Below, piece after piece: positions 1-12,261 of a stretch of 59,169 nt of DNA (its first letter is position 1; each line of letters begins with the position of its first letter). The translations under genes were made by a program, and so were the position numbers. Source of the stretch: Oehlia diaphana (taxonomy: Eukaryota; Glomeromycota; Glomeromycetes; Glomerales; Glomeraceae); contig QZLH01000289.1 in assembly GCA_003833135.1 (NCBI GenBank), positions 27,220 through 86,388 of the forward strand. Direction: 5' to 3'. The notes under the pieces are model-generated. The model saw only the letters and a program-made list of their open reading frames with translations. It ran no database searches and had not been told where the DNA came from.

Positions 1-617
1 AGTATGTTTACCGTATACTTTATTATATTTTTTACTAAACATATTTTGCGAACAGTATACATTGTACTGATATGCAGTATGTAAAAATGCGAACTGTATC
101 AAAGATACGTATATATAGTATAAAAACCGTATGCATATTTTTTATAGGGAAATAATAAGAAAAAGTATTTGCAAAGGCTTGACTGGGAAATTTTCGCCTC
201 TCTGATAGGATATGGAGAAATTTTCACCTGATAACTTCTGCGATAATAATTGCGAGAAGGTATACCTGAAACCTTTTGTGATGCAGATTCCTTGTCTCAA
301 ACAACTCTACCACATGCAATTACTGGTTAAAGGAAATTTTATTGATTTCTTTTATTAAAAAATTATGATTTTTGATTGGACCTAGTTTATTGATTGTACA
401 TCTGTAAATTATTACACTGCATTAATTCTTGCAAATAATAATTTTATTTGATAGAATTTCACAATATGATTTGCTATTACGCTAATGCTATGATTACCTA
501 TGCTATAGTGATATTTACTGTAAATTGTAGAATTGGATATCCATATACCCGATTAATATTGTAATCCTCACAAATTCGAGTATTCAGTAAATCAGTTAAA
601 TTATCCGAATATTAGTC
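1..617. other. Intergenic, AT-rich
   Basis: No supported gene. A 48-codon ORF (212-358, plus) has no recognisable motif and could be a coding relic. Short ATAC/GTAT-rich stretches fill the first 150 bases. Confidence 0.5.
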
Positions 618-1310
618 ACCGACATGAATTGACAATATGAAATCTGCTTTTTTAAATCAAAAATAGGAATTTGAATGACTATACATATAGTTGATCTATG
701 ATCAACTATATATAGTAAAATAAAGTAAAATAAAATAAAAAGGTAGTTAATTCAATGTCAAAATTGAAGAAATCTTAGGCCTTGAACAATTTCTGTATAT
801 ATCCAACAGTCATTACGAAATTGGCTTCTTTAATTTGCAGAATATGAAATTACTGTAAGTTTGATCTCTTCGTTTTTCTAAATCAAAAATAGGGATTTTG
901 AATATAATAACACGATATGACCAGTTAGCTTCAAAATTTTAGACCCTGAATATTTCCGCATATATCCTATAGTCATCTATTCAGATTACGAAATTGGCTT
1001 CTTTGGTTTGCAGAATATGAAATTAAGTTTGATCTCTCCGTTTTTCTAAATCAAAAATAGAAATTTTGAATATAACAACACGATATAACCAGTTAGCCTT
1101 GAGATTTTAGACCCTGAATATTTCTGCATATATTCTATAGTTATCTGTACAGATTACAAAATTGGCTTCTTTAGTTTGCAGAATATGAAAGTAAGTTTGA
1201 TCTCTCCGTTTTTCTAAATCAAAAATAGGGATTTTGAATATGACCAAATATAACTGATTCAATATCGAAATTTTTGGACTCTGAATATTTTTCGTATATA
1301 AATACTATGA
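618..1310. repeat. Tandem array, period about 170 bp
   Basis: Three clear units start at the shared phrase (g/a)aaattggcttcttt at about 817, 990 and 1158, giving spacings of 173 and 168. Each continues with tttgcagaatatgaa, a tctaaatcaaaaatag phrase and a gaccctgaatattt phrase. A fourth, more diverged unit containing an AT-rich insertion precedes them from about 618. No coding frame crosses the array. Confidence 0.8.
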
Positions 1311-1500
1311 AATTAACTTTTAAATTTAATATTCCGATCTTGATAGATACATTCTTAATTTGTCTTTATAAAATCTCAACCAAGTTTCTTTAACAAGTTT
1401 ATAACATTTAAAATAAAATAACTAGACGCAGACCAACAGCGATAAAAGGTATATCCCAATTTTTTTTATGTAAGAACTGTGTATTAATATTATCATAATA

Positions 1501-2830
1501 GGTTCTCGTAGTAGCTCTTTAAAGACTAACTCTAAAGTAAGAGAAGTAAGAGAAAAAAGTGTTATTGATTCACCACGTGATAACGAGCATGAGAGTAGTA
1601 ACGAAAGAGAAGTGAGAGCACAGCATGATGAAGCAGACTATCTTGAAAGTATGCTATAAAAATTTTATTTTTCATTTATACCATGCAATGATTTAAATAA
1701 AATAATTTTGATACAAGGTCTTTCAAGAAGTCATGAAAAAACTCCCTAACAAGAAGAGAGAGAAGTTGAGAGGGAGGAGGAGATAGAAAGAAGAGAAAGA
1801 GAAAGAAGGGAAAGAGAGAAAAGAGAAAGAGAAAGAAGGAAGAGAGCAAGAAGAGAAAGAGAAAGAGAAAATAGAGAAAGAGAAATAGAAAGAGAAAGTA
1901 GAAAAAGAGAAAAAAAGGAAAGAAGAGAAAGAGAAAGAAACGAAGAAAGTGAGGATGAAGAAGATGGTAAATTTTTTTTATATTAATTCTACCTTCTACT
2001 ATATGATAAAGAAATGTTAATTTTCTTTACTTCTAATGTAATATAAGATTTTCGTTCCCTGCCTCCTCAATTTAAGAAGATGAGTAACCAATTACAAGTT
2101 TGTAATTAGTTGGTCGCCCATCCAGAGATTTTAAATTTAGCCAACAAAATGCTTACAGCAAAATCGCAGGATACTGGAATTGCCACAGTCACAGCCTGAT
2201 AATGTAAGTATCATGGAAAAATTTATGATTGGCTAAAAACCACTAATGCTATATACCATTATGCCTAACCATAACATAAAAATATAATAATAGGATAAAT
2301 ACAGGCTCTTTGACGAAGAATTAAAATGTCTATTTTTACGAAGTCAAGATCCCCCACGTTCTGCTCTAGAATAGCTCATTTATAAAATATTCAGTCTCGA
2401 ACCGTTCAAAAGAGAAGCCGAAAAACTAACTCATGACACTAGTAAAAAGTTTACTGATTATAGAAATAAATACAACGAAGCAATTATATTGCTTGTGAAA
2501 GATATGCATGAAATAGAAAGGTAATTACTATTTTATTACTAGATTAATACTATTATTATCTGAGTTTATATTTCTTATTATTCTAGAGAAATTCCTACAA
2601 ACATTTCTGACCATAAAGTTAATAAATTTATTTCTGAGGATATTGTCATCAAAAAGTTATTGAGACGACAGCTCGCTGTGGTCGATACGAATAAATTAAA
2701 AAAAATCAGTTCTTTAAAAAAATTAATAGAATTCACGCACAAAAGCTTCAAAATCCATTGGAAGTCCAAGGATCTTGAAGCAATCAAGAAACTTGATTAT
2801 ATTACCAAAGAAATATATATTCCGTCATGA
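1501..2830 (+). pseudogene. Decayed multi-exon gene with R/E-rich segment
   Basis: Several exon-like stretches lie in order on the plus strand. They run from 1501 (preceded by an AG acceptor, ending at an AGTATG donor near 1650), through 1716-1965, 2050-2200 and 2294-2521, to 2585-2830, which ends with TGA. The second segment encodes a low-complexity Arg/Glu stretch. The last encodes a Lys-rich segment containing EDIVIKKLLRRQL. Internal stops break the frames: TAA at about 1748, TAG at 2107-2109 and TAG at 2372-2374. No domain is recognised. The minus-strand ORF over the last segment is an antisense shadow. This looks like a lineage-specific gene or transposon-carried gene that has lost function. 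Confidence 0.55.
1750..1965 (+). repeat. Purine-only (GA-rich) low-complexity tract
   Basis: About 200 bases are almost exclusively A and G on the plus strand, built from gaaaga / gagaaa steps and encoding an Arg-Glu repeat. It lies within the decayed gene. Confidence 0.8.
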
Positions 2831-3275
2831 AGTTGCCTTAACGTCACGAATAATTTGATGGTATATGTTTATATTATTTTTTTTACTTCAGTTATAAATA
2901 ACCATAAGAGAAAGGATTAATGGGAAAATAATTTTTTTGCAAATACAATTAAATAAAAAGCAATAAAATTTTTTATCATCTTTAAATGACTATTTTTAAA
3001 CATTAATGTCCTTAAGAGTTCGTTATAACGTTGTGCATTAGAATTTTTTTTTTTAATTAAAATCAGGTTTTATTTAATTTTTTAAATATATGCTAATATA
3101 TTAATTATTACTATTATCTATAAATATTTCGTTATAACGTGTGCATTAAGCTTGTGCATTGTGATTGTATGATGAGTCTGACCTCTTGTTACAATATACA
3201 ATATATATATATAGTTGTAGAATTTTTGGACTTATTTGTTCAGTTCTATCAATTTCTTATCATATCTAATTAACT
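2831..3275. other. Intergenic with repeated CGTTATAACGT phrase
   Basis: Non-coding. The phrase ttcgttataacgt(t)gtgcatta occurs twice (about 3018 and 3128) as a direct repeat. A TA-repeat stretch precedes the transposase reading frame. Confidence 0.5.
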
Positions 3276-6200
3276 ATGAGAAAGCGATATATATATATAT
3301 ATACTCATAACATTAATAAAAAATCAGAACAACGATATCGGATTCGTAATCACTTCACTAATAGAACTTTAACACTAGCAACCTCATCAACCGCTGCTTC
3401 AAGCTGTTCTCACCAGACCAGTATACAAATATCACCACCTTTGCCAAATGATGATGATAATATGGAAGTTCGATACAATTATGATGATGATGATATGGTC
3501 CCTCAATATGATACAGTCTCGCAATATGAATATGATAATAATGATATGGAATATGATGATGATGACATGGAATATGATGATGATATGAATTCTCAATATG
3601 AATATAATAATGATGATATGATTGTATTTGATGGTTATGAAGAAGATGATGAAGATAATGAAGATGATGATAAAAATGAAGAAGATGAAGAAGAAGGGGA
3701 AGGAGAAGGGGAAAGAAGAGGGGAGGAAGAAGAGGAGAAGGAAGCAGAAGAGAGAGGAAAAGATCATCATCATCAAATTGTTGATGAAGCATTTGATAAA
3801 GATAAAATGTCATCCTATAATGGTGATGGAGAATTTGCCCCATATTTTAAAAATTTTACAACCGCTTCACTTTTCTGTTGGCTACAAAAGCACAATATCT
3901 CTACAAGTGCTTATGAAGATCTAGTTGATATTCTTCACAATTTCAAATTCAATCCTAGTCATGTAGTGAGAAATATTTGAAGATTTTGAGAATGGAGTAA
4001 ACGTCTTCCTCTTATTTCCATATCAGCAAGACCTATCTCCATTTCATTAAAAAAAACTCCATCAATTTCTAAAAGTATAAAGAATGCATATCAATTATCT
4101 ATCAGAGATATTATTTGGTATGTCCTTAATAATCCCTTAATACTTAAACACATGTACTTTGGTCCTGGTATCGATTTTGAAATCAAATCAGAATATTGGC
4201 ATGATACATTGTGGAGGGAATCACCACTTTTTGGTAATGATCAAATAAAGATATCAGGAGGTATTTATAATCAAATTATTGATGTCCTATATTGTTACTA
4301 TCATATTAACTATTTTGTTTGTTTATAATATGATAGTGATATATAAATCTGGTGAGTTTATTTATTATCATGATAATGGGCGGCAACTTGGCAGATTGAG
4401 GGCAATTTTAAAAAATGTCAATAATGAATATCGGCTGAGAATTCAGAAAGTTGTGGCTTATGATAACCTGCCTGGAATATTTAAAAAAAGAGTTCGACAA
4501 GAACATTCTGTTGCTGGTGAAGTATAGCTGCAGAATGAGCCATTTCAAACGATTACAATTTCCCAAGTCCTTGAAAAAGTTGCTGTAATAATAGCATACC
4601 AATGCTGATACATACCTGAAACCGCATTATGAATTACTAAGATAATATATAAACACCAAAACCATTGGCATATTCATGATGCAATATTATCATATCAGCA
4701 TCCTTCTGACTATATCACATTAAGTTCGTCACCACCATCTTTACCAGTGTATAAATTGTTTATCGATTTGTATTTTGATGATTTTGATACATATCGGAAT
4801 GTATACCACTTACTAGGAGGTATATACTTGCAATTTGAAAATATGCCCTCTCATGAAAGAAAATTACTTAAAAATCATTTTGTCCTTGGATTTGTCCCAT
4901 TTGGTGGTAACTTTAATGAGTTTATCTGGCCATTCATTTCTGAAATAAAAGAATTCGAATAAGGAAAACTAATGAAAGTTAATGGTCAGGATGCTTAGGT
5001 GATAGCCAGTTTGGGTGTTGTAACCGCTGATTTACCTCAAGAAAATGATATGGCTGGGGTATTGTGACATAACACTATGAAAGGTTATCACACTTGTTCA
5101 GTATCTCATAATTCGTTAACTGATCTTAACCAAGACCTACAAAAAACATCAAGATATCATCATGTAACTGACAATCAATTTAAAGAAATATTACAAGAAA
5201 GTAATGTATCAGCAAAAAAATGTCTTTGTTCACAATATAATCTGAGGCCGCAGCCCAGCATCTTGGATAACTTGAAGAGGGATAGACATCTACAAACTCC
5301 GCAAGATATCTATCATGCAACTGCGGGAAAAATTAGATGTCTTCTCAAGTTAACATGTGAATTATTTTCACGAGAAGGTGAAGATGATTTTATAAAAATT
5401 TGGAAAGATTTCGAAAAGCCAAAAAAATATTCTCATCTACCAAATCCGATCAGTCATCATGCCAGCTTTATGATGTCTGATTATTTTCAACTTGCAATGA
5501 TAATGCCATTTCTATTATACCGCTTTTTGAAGGTAACGTTTAAATAGTACTGTTACAATAATACTATTATTATATATCTTTATTAATTGCTGGTTTACTA
5601 AATATCTTTTTAAAGGCATCAAGTTTAAAGGAAAGTGAAATAGCAATTATTAAGAAAAATACTGGAGCACCTTGAATTGATTTTGTGCCAAAGAGTGTTA
5701 TTTCATGCTGGGTACATGTTTCTAAGACAATGAAAGCTGTTTTCAGTAGTGAATATATAACAGAAAGTTACAATAACTTGCAAAAATGTCTTCAAGATAA
5801 GTCAATAATACTTCCAAAGGTATAATACTGTTTTAGAAAGCAATATATTTAAAATTTCCTAACAATATTTTTTCTTAATAGGTTTTTGCAGATTTTATTA
5901 ACCTGCCAAATTTACATATAAATATGCATCTTTTAATGCATGCTCAAACCTTCAGAACTCTTATTAATACTCAAGTCGGTATTAAAGAAATGGTTCAACG
6001 CATTTTTAAAGGAATTGTACCAAGTACAAATCATAAAGATATAGATTTGAACTTGATAAAATGATATAATACTCTCTTTGCAATTCGTCATTTATCTGAT
6101 GGTGGAATTGATCTAAGATTTACAGAACCTTGTGTCGAGTTTACAAGTTTAGGTCATTTATTATCAGACTGGTACCTTACCGAGGATAAATCTTCAAATA

Positions 6201-6873
6201 AAGAAGAACAAAATTTTAACAATGATGATGGTAAGGTTTAAAAGAATTTTATCTCAATTTTTTAATATGCAATTATAGTATTAATTTTTTGAAAAATTTA
6301 GTTACATCGCCAGTAGAATTTATTTCCAATATATCCTTAAGAAGAAAAATGTCTAAGAAAGATCAGGATAATCTTCTCCAAAATTTATTAAATTTCAAAA
6401 GCGAATTGTTAGAATCATACAAAGATATGAGATTGGATAGTGCAGCAATTGTATATAATTCAATAAGTTGGTATAAATTTGTATTGTATACAATTGAAGA
6501 AGAAAATGGCATCTTCTCAAAAGTTACCTTACATCTTAATGATTTTATTATGATTAACGATGAAGATTTTAATGAATCTTACGCTATCATCAGAGGAATC
6601 TTCAAACATAAAGGCAACAATGAAAAGTATTATGCCTTTATAGCCGTAGATTAGTTTGAAGATAATAATCAGAAACATCTAATATTGGAATGTCCCCTTT
6701 ACTATCTTTGAACCATAGAAAATCAAAGATGGAGGAGCATTTTTCTGATCAGTGCAATTGATAGTGTAAATAAAATACATTTTATTCATAATTGCAATCT
6801 GGAATGTCAAGATCATTACAATAGTACAAATAGGATTTGGATCAAAAATAATTATTATTTTAAAGCAATATAA
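3276..6873 (+). pseudogene. Tnp2-like (CACTA-type) transposase, decayed
   Basis: A long plus-strand coding track is broken by stops. The intact N-terminal part (3276-3980, 234 codons) is a D/E/N/Y-rich acidic region followed by FKNFTTASLFCWL. Conserved-looking transposase blocks follow: GEFIYYHDNGRQLGRLRAIL (4350s), YKLFIDLYFDDFDTYRNVYH and NHFVLGFVPFGG (4747-4962), YHATAGKIRCLLKLTCELF (5310s), and LPNLHINMHLLMHA after an intron (5900s). The LGG.YLQF.N.P...R layout resembles tnp2-family transposases. Introns are visible at about 5532-5616, 5821-5881 and 6232-6288. In-frame stops include TGA at 3978 and about 3987, TAG at 4525, TAA at 4960, TAG at 4996, TGA at 5065, TGA near 5673, TGA at 6062 and TAG at 6652. 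No terminal inverted repeats were found. Family assignment is by pattern only. Confidence 0.7.
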
Positions 6874-7794
6874 TTATGCTTATTAATTTTATTTGAACGT
6901 TATAATAAAGAGCAATTTTATAATTTTATTAAACCACACCGTGGTGTAGTTAGTTTACATTTTATGTATTTCATTAGAATAATTGGAAATGACCTCTAAA
7001 TACACTATTAAGAACCCTGTTGTACACTTTTGAAAAATTTTAAAAGTTCATCAAAAAAAAGATTCGTCATACAACTTCTTGAAAACAAAAAAGTTTGTCA
7101 TACACCTATTATTTAATAATGGATAAAGATTCATTGTACATTTCTTACAATGTCAAAACTATATTATGTTGATTAGATTTAACATCCCATTTTTTCAAAA
7201 TTAAAATTAGCATGACATCAAAACGGCATCAAGATAGCTAGTGACAGGTGTTTGTATATGTTTGCTGTGGATATAAACTAACCGGATATCCATTTATGTT
7301 AGTAGATCAAGAAATACAATTTCACATGTTTTTACTATATGAATTATCAAGTAATAAAAATACTAAAACACGTTAAACCACTTTTTCATCTTGCTTATCA
7401 TCATTTCCTGACATTAGTTTGTATACCATCACTGCGACAATGTCTCAGTATTTAGTTTCATTTCCAAAGGGTGGGATCTACATAAGCAAGTTGAAATTTA
7501 GTTTAATTTCTCCTTTAATCTTTTATGTATTTTGGTATACCGCTAATTGTATTTATCGCCAGTTTATAAATAAATAAATAAATATAAATATATTTGCTTA
7601 TATGTTGACTATATATTAGCAATATTGCATATATGATAATATGTCATATTCATAAATGTTATCTATCAGTGATATATCAAACAAATTTAGAAAAATTGAA
7701 AGTTTCTGTAAAGTAGTTGAAATCCAGAGTTTACGATAAAATTTATTTTAAAAATTTTCACGCAAAAGTAATTGATACTTTTATTTTATTAAAA
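6874..7794. other. Intergenic
   Basis: AT-rich and non-coding. No gene or clear repeat seen. Confidence 0.5.
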
Positions 7795-8025
7795 GAAAAA
7801 TTTTTTTTTGGTAACCCCTCCCCCTCCCCTCCCCCTTCCCCTGGCCATCAAAAAAATAAAACTAAACAATTTTTTTGGTGCCCTCCTCCCGGCCGCCAAA
7901 AAAAAACAAAAAAATAAAACTAAAAAATTTTTTTTGGTGCTCCCCTAGTCACTAAAAAAAAATAAAATTTTAAAAAAATGAAAAAAAATATTTTTGTGCC
8001 TCCAGCCACCAAGAAGATGAAAAAA
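7795..8025. repeat. Array of C-rich hairpin-like units
   Basis: Four degenerate units of about 60-68 bases share a poly-T run, GGTG, a C-rich centre, a (G)CCACC-like return and then AAAAAATAAAA. In each unit the outer TTTTTTGGT and ACCAAAAAA are inverted, so each could fold as a hairpin. The first unit has the most extreme C-run cluster. Confidence 0.65.
7815..7841 (-). other. Predicted G-quadruplex motif on minus strand
   Basis: Five runs of four or five C (CCCC, CCCCC, CCCC, CCCCC, CCCC) are separated by only 1-2 T on the plus strand. The minus strand therefore has five G4/G5 runs with one- or two-base loops, far above the usual G-quadruplex rule. Striking in such an AT-rich window. Confidence 0.7.
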
Positions 8026-8572
8026 AATGGGTTAAACATTCATCTAAAGTAAAAGAAAGAAATATTAATAATGTTTCTAATTAATCAAAATAAAAAAAAT
8101 AAATTTCAACAGATGTTACAAAACTTACTATTATCGTTTTCCGTTCATCCAAAAGTTCCAAACTTATAAAAAAAATAAAGAAGTGTTAATGAATGTTTCT
8201 AATTAAAAAAAATCCAAGTTTTGCAACAAGTGTTGCAAAATTTACTATTTTAGAATTTCTGATATTTTGAAACCGAAATCTACAAAAAAAAGAAACGAAT
8301 ATTTCTAAGTAAAAAATTAAGAAAGTTTTGAAAGAAACTTCAAAAAAAAGGTAAAAGTGTAAATTATGATATTTAATCAATGTACTGATTTATATACTAA
8401 TAAATAACGTGTTAAATAACACTAAACTAATCATATAAATGCGTCGTCAAGCAATTCCTCTAGTAATTAGAGCCATTTTTATTTTATAACTACCTGCTAA
8501 AGCGAAGTAAAATTCCTGATGTAAAATAAATTGTTAATAACATAAAAAATATTTTAAAAAATTTATTACCTA
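8026..8572. other. Intergenic
   Basis: AT-rich and non-coding. No gene seen. Confidence 0.5.
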
Positions 8573-8740
8573 CTATTTGATTCTGAGAGGACAGTCTTTA
8601 GCTCTGTGAATATCATTCACATCCCAACAATTGAAACATAAATTACATTGATCCTCCAAAAGGTGTGGGCACGTTCCCATTTCCCACCCAGTGCCCATGC
8701 TTGGCACAGTATGCGCACATATTGGGTGGAACCTTTTTTG
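8573..8740 (-). pseudogene. Double zinc-knuckle (CCHC) protein fragment
   Basis: The minus strand encodes CAYCAKHGHWVGN, the start of a C-x2-C-x4-H knuckle. After a frame change it encodes CFNCWDVNDIHRAKDC, a full C-x2-C-x6-H-x4-C knuckle, ending PLRIK and a TAG stop at 8573-8575. Zinc knuckles of this kind occur in retroelement Gag proteins and related nucleic-acid binders. The two halves lie in different frames and no start or upstream domain is visible, so this is a relic. Confidence 0.55.
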
Positions 8741-10150
8741 TAAGTGTCAAAATGGACAATGTCAATAATAAAGTAGATAAAGTAGCAGATGATGACATAA
8801 ATGATAAAATTATTTTTTATTTAATTTTAAAAATTATATATTACTTATATTATAATTATTATTTATAATTTATATAGTTTTTTTATTTGTAATTTTTAAC
8901 TTTTATTTTATATTTTTAGTATAAATTTAATTATAATAATTGTATTTTACTTTATAATACTTAATATGTATTTCAATTTTTTTTTATTTTGATATTTGTA
9001 ACATAAAAAAAAATCATACTAGTTTAATCTTATTTTAAAAGTTATTTTAATTAGTATAATTTATTTAATTCAATAATTTGTACATTATTGTTTACAAAAT
9101 AGTAAAGTTATATATGCATTATTTAGAAGATTTTAGGTAAGTTTTGTAACAAAGCTATAAAAATCACGTGATTTAGTGAAATATTCTTTACCCATTCAAA
9201 AAAAAACTTAAAACTAGTGTTAGAATTAGGTACATACACTATTCTGATTTGCATAATCACTAAAGTTTAATTAGTAAATGAACAAAATCGACCATGTGAA
9301 AAAATAATTATTTTTAATTAAAAAAAAAAAGGTTTTTAAATGATCTGCAAATTTTAAAAAATATAAATTTTTACAGCTTGGTTTCTACAATATCTTACAT
9401 TATTGTTACATATAATAAATATCCTTTATAATTGTTTCGTTTTAGTTTACTTCTTGAAGTAAAATCAAGAATTATATCATTTTTTAAAGTTGATCCTATT
9501 TCAAGAAGTTAACATTTTCATTTATGAATAAGAATGAATAATTTTGTACTTTTCTCAATTTTTTTTTTTTCTCGGCATCATTTTATGGATCAAAATTAAA
9601 ATTCATAATGTAACACTCGAAATTTACTATGTTTCTAAGGAAGTTTATGAATGTAACTATAATGTATTTTTAGAAAATAAAATCTTGTCTCTATAAATCA
9701 TTTTGTTACCACAGTAATTATTTTAAAATTTATTTCAATATAGTTTGATATACTGAAAATCAACTTTTAAATGATTTTTAGGTGATAATGAAACGAGTCC
9801 TGTTTTATAAACTGTCGATGATTCAGAATAATAAGAACTTCAAAAAAAAGATTGTCGACGATATTTTAATTTAAATATAATAATAATAATTATAACGAAC
9901 AATCTCCACATAAAATTATGATAGTTATGGTTAGTTTTTTTTTTAAAAAGAATTTTTTTTTTAAGAAAAACTTGATACTAACTTGATTGTCTTGATTGCC
10001 AAGTTGCTAAGATTTTAGCCCCACAGCCACGTTACTGCAATGTTTACATATTTATTTACACAATGGAAATCTTCGGGGTAATCATTTTTATTAAATGTAG
10101 TACCTTTTCAGCCATTAAAAATTAAATTATAAAAAAGGGGTTCGATTAAT
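8741..10150. other. Intergenic upstream of F-box gene
   Basis: Very AT-rich with poly-A/T runs. No coding frame or repeat family recognised. Confidence 0.5.
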
Positions 10151-10160
10151 TATATAAAAA
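10151..10160 (+). promoter_or_regulatory. TATA-box-like element of F-box gene
   Basis: TATATAAAAA lies 57 bases before the ATG at 10217 and is followed by a pyrimidine-rich leader (ctctttctttttt...). This resembles the core promoter layout of other genes here. Confidence 0.5.
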
Positions 10161-10216
10161 GAAGAAAATTTTCTCTTTCTTTTTTTTTTTTCTTTTACTC
10201 TTCATTTTATATAAAC

Positions 10217-11758
10217 ATGATATTATTAAGAGAAATTATTTTAAATATTGTTGAATTTCTTAAAGATGATATATCGACTTTATATTCATGTATTTTAGTT
10301 AATAGAGAATGGTGTAAAATTATCATTCCTATTTTATGGAATGATACATTTAAAAGAATTAGACCGTTCAATAATAATGGACAGTCACCTGAAGGAAAAC
10401 AATTAATTTCCACTTATATTAAATCATTATCAGAGGAATCAAGAAAATCACTGAAAAAATATGGAATTAAATTTTTAACTAAAGAAAAATCATTATTTAA
10501 TTATTCGGAATTTTTACGAAGTTTAGATGCATATTATTTGAAAGTTTATGTTAGATCATGGTTTTATTTTACGACAAGGGATGATATAGATATTGCGAAA
10601 AAAAATTATAAGACTGAACAAATTCAAATAATGTCAATTGTATTATTAAATCATTTCTTAGAACAATCATCATGTTTAATTTCTTTGAAAATTGCAAGTT
10701 CGGATATAACTGAAGAAATTGTTAAAGCTTTACAAAATAATTCACAAGCGAGGAGTTGTTTATCAAATTTAAAAAGTCTTAAACAACATCATAATGTACA
10801 TCCAGTATCTACTAGATTATTATCACAATTGGCTGAATACTCTTGGAATATTCAACATATAGATGTTGCTATACATAATGAAATATCAGAATTATCAGCA
10901 TTAATCTTTTTTCAAAGAAATTTAAAAAGATTAACAATTCGTAATAAAAACGTTATTTTGGGATCTCGGATTTGTAAAAATTATACTTTATCAAATAGAA
11001 TTGATGATATAGTACCTGCGATATTACATCAATCATCTTCAATGACTCAATTAAAATTAGAATCTATTAAATTTCCTTTGGAATTTCTTAATCAATTTAA
11101 TAATTTAACTGAATTAGAATTAAAATTATGTGGTTATAATCAAGAAGATTTAAATAATTTTACTCAAATTTTATTAAATAATTTGGAAATATTTTTACTT
11201 GAAAGTAAATATCCTATTTATTTAAAACCGTTCGTTGATTTAATAAGAAATTCGGGTAAAAATTTAAAAAAATTTTCAGTACATGGATGTCAAATTGAAG
11301 ATCCTGAAAATGCTCAAAGTATAATAACTTCATTAACAAATTTTTCACCAAATTTAGTTTATTATGATGGTCCTATATTAAAAGATAATATTTTTGAATT
11401 AGAAACAATGTTAAATCAATGTACTCAATTACGTACTCTTTTATTACATCCTTCTATTCCAAGATGTTATTCTCCTATTCCTTCAATTGATTTTGATCCT
11501 TTATTTAATATTATTACTCATAACAAATCTCATAAATTAGAAAATTTAGTTATAATTCATGCTTGGAAAATTTCGGAGGGTGCTTTATTAGATTTTTTTG
11601 AAACTCATAAGAAAAAGAATATTGGTCCTATTCAATTTAATTATGAAAAAGATTGTACAGTATTTCCTGGTATTAGTACAATTTGTAGTAAATATAATGA
11701 TTTTGGAGTTGGTTTAGACTGTAAAATTACTTATTATCCTAAATACTACTATCATTAG
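10217..11758 (+). CDS. F-box / leucine-rich repeat protein
   Basis: An intronless 513-residue protein. Residues 1-45 form an F-box-like helix bundle (LREIILNIVEFL, then YSCILVNREWCKIIIPILW), the typical Skp1-binding start of fungal F-box proteins. The remainder is Leu/Ile/Asn-rich with repeated LxxLxL patterns (for example MTQLKLESIKFP, LTELELKLCGYN, LKKFSVHGCQIE), consistent with degenerate leucine-rich repeats for substrate recognition. It is probably an SCF ubiquitin-ligase adaptor acting in cytoplasm or nucleus. Such proteins are greatly expanded in glomeromycete fungi and the substrate is unknown. The start is supported by an upstream TATA-like box and pyrimidine leader, and by the F-box beginning at the very N terminus. 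It has the same architecture as the protein at 35605-37341 but is clearly diverged. Confidence 0.9.
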   Translation: MILLREIILNIVEFLKDDISTLYSCILVNREWCKIIIPILWNDTFKRIRPFNNNGQSPEGKQLISTYIKSLSEESRKSLKKYGIKFLTKEKSLFNYSEFLRSLDAYYLKVYVRSWFYFTTRDDIDIAKKNYKTEQIQIMSIVLLNHFLEQSSCLISLKIASSDITEEIVKALQNNSQARSCLSNLKSLKQHHNVHPVSTRLLSQLAEYSWNIQHIDVAIHNEISELSALIFFQRNLKRLTIRNKNVILGSRICKNYTLSNRIDDIVPAILHQSSSMTQLKLESIKFPLEFLNQFNNLTELELKLCGYNQEDLNNFTQILLNNLEIFLLESKYPIYLKPFVDLIRNSGKNLKKFSVHGCQIEDPENAQSIITSLTNFSPNLVYYDGPILKDNIFELETMLNQCTQLRTLLLHPSIPRCYSPIPSIDFDPLFNIITHNKSHKLENLVIIHAWKISEGALLDFFETHKKKNIGPIQFNYEKDCTVFPGISTICSKYNDFGVGLDCKITYYPKYYYH

Positions 11759-12261
11759 TTAGAGAATTATAAATAAATGCAATTTGATACGTAAACGCTA
11801 TTAATCACGTGATCCTATTCGATCATATATCGATACTTATGCATCAATTGTATTTTTTCGTACAATTAAGTAAATTAAAAATAAGTATATTAAAAATATA
11901 TATATCTGAGAATTCCTTTACCTTTTTATTTAAGAAAGTTCATTTTTTTATTCATCATTGGATTTGTTTGACTTATTTATTATTGATAAGTAAGATGTGT
12001 TTTTTTCCATTATCCAAATGCATCTTCATTGTTATATTACTAATAATTAAATAATATTAAATTCTTCTCTTTCTAATAATGTGTAGTATGCGTGGGGTTG
12101 TATAATTTTGCATGCATTGAAATAATAAAGAATTATAGTGTATGATATTAGTATATAAACTAATCGTGTAAAGATTTGTAGAACTTATTGTTCCAAATAT
12201 TGTCATACATACTGTAATCAAAGTGTCTAACGTGTGAGACAGATATCTCACAGATAGACGT
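11759..12261. other. Intergenic
   Basis: AT-rich. Short ORFs on both strands lack motifs and look spurious. Confidence 0.5.

Noticed and set aside
2578..2787. 69-codon minus-strand ORF
   Set aside because: Antisense of a better-supported plus-strand exon relic.
3358..3843. 161- and 114-codon minus-strand ORFs rich in His/Leu/Ile/Phe
   Set aside because: Antisense shadows of the acidic D/E repeat in the transposase N-terminal region; composition is what the reverse of gat/gaa repeats gives.
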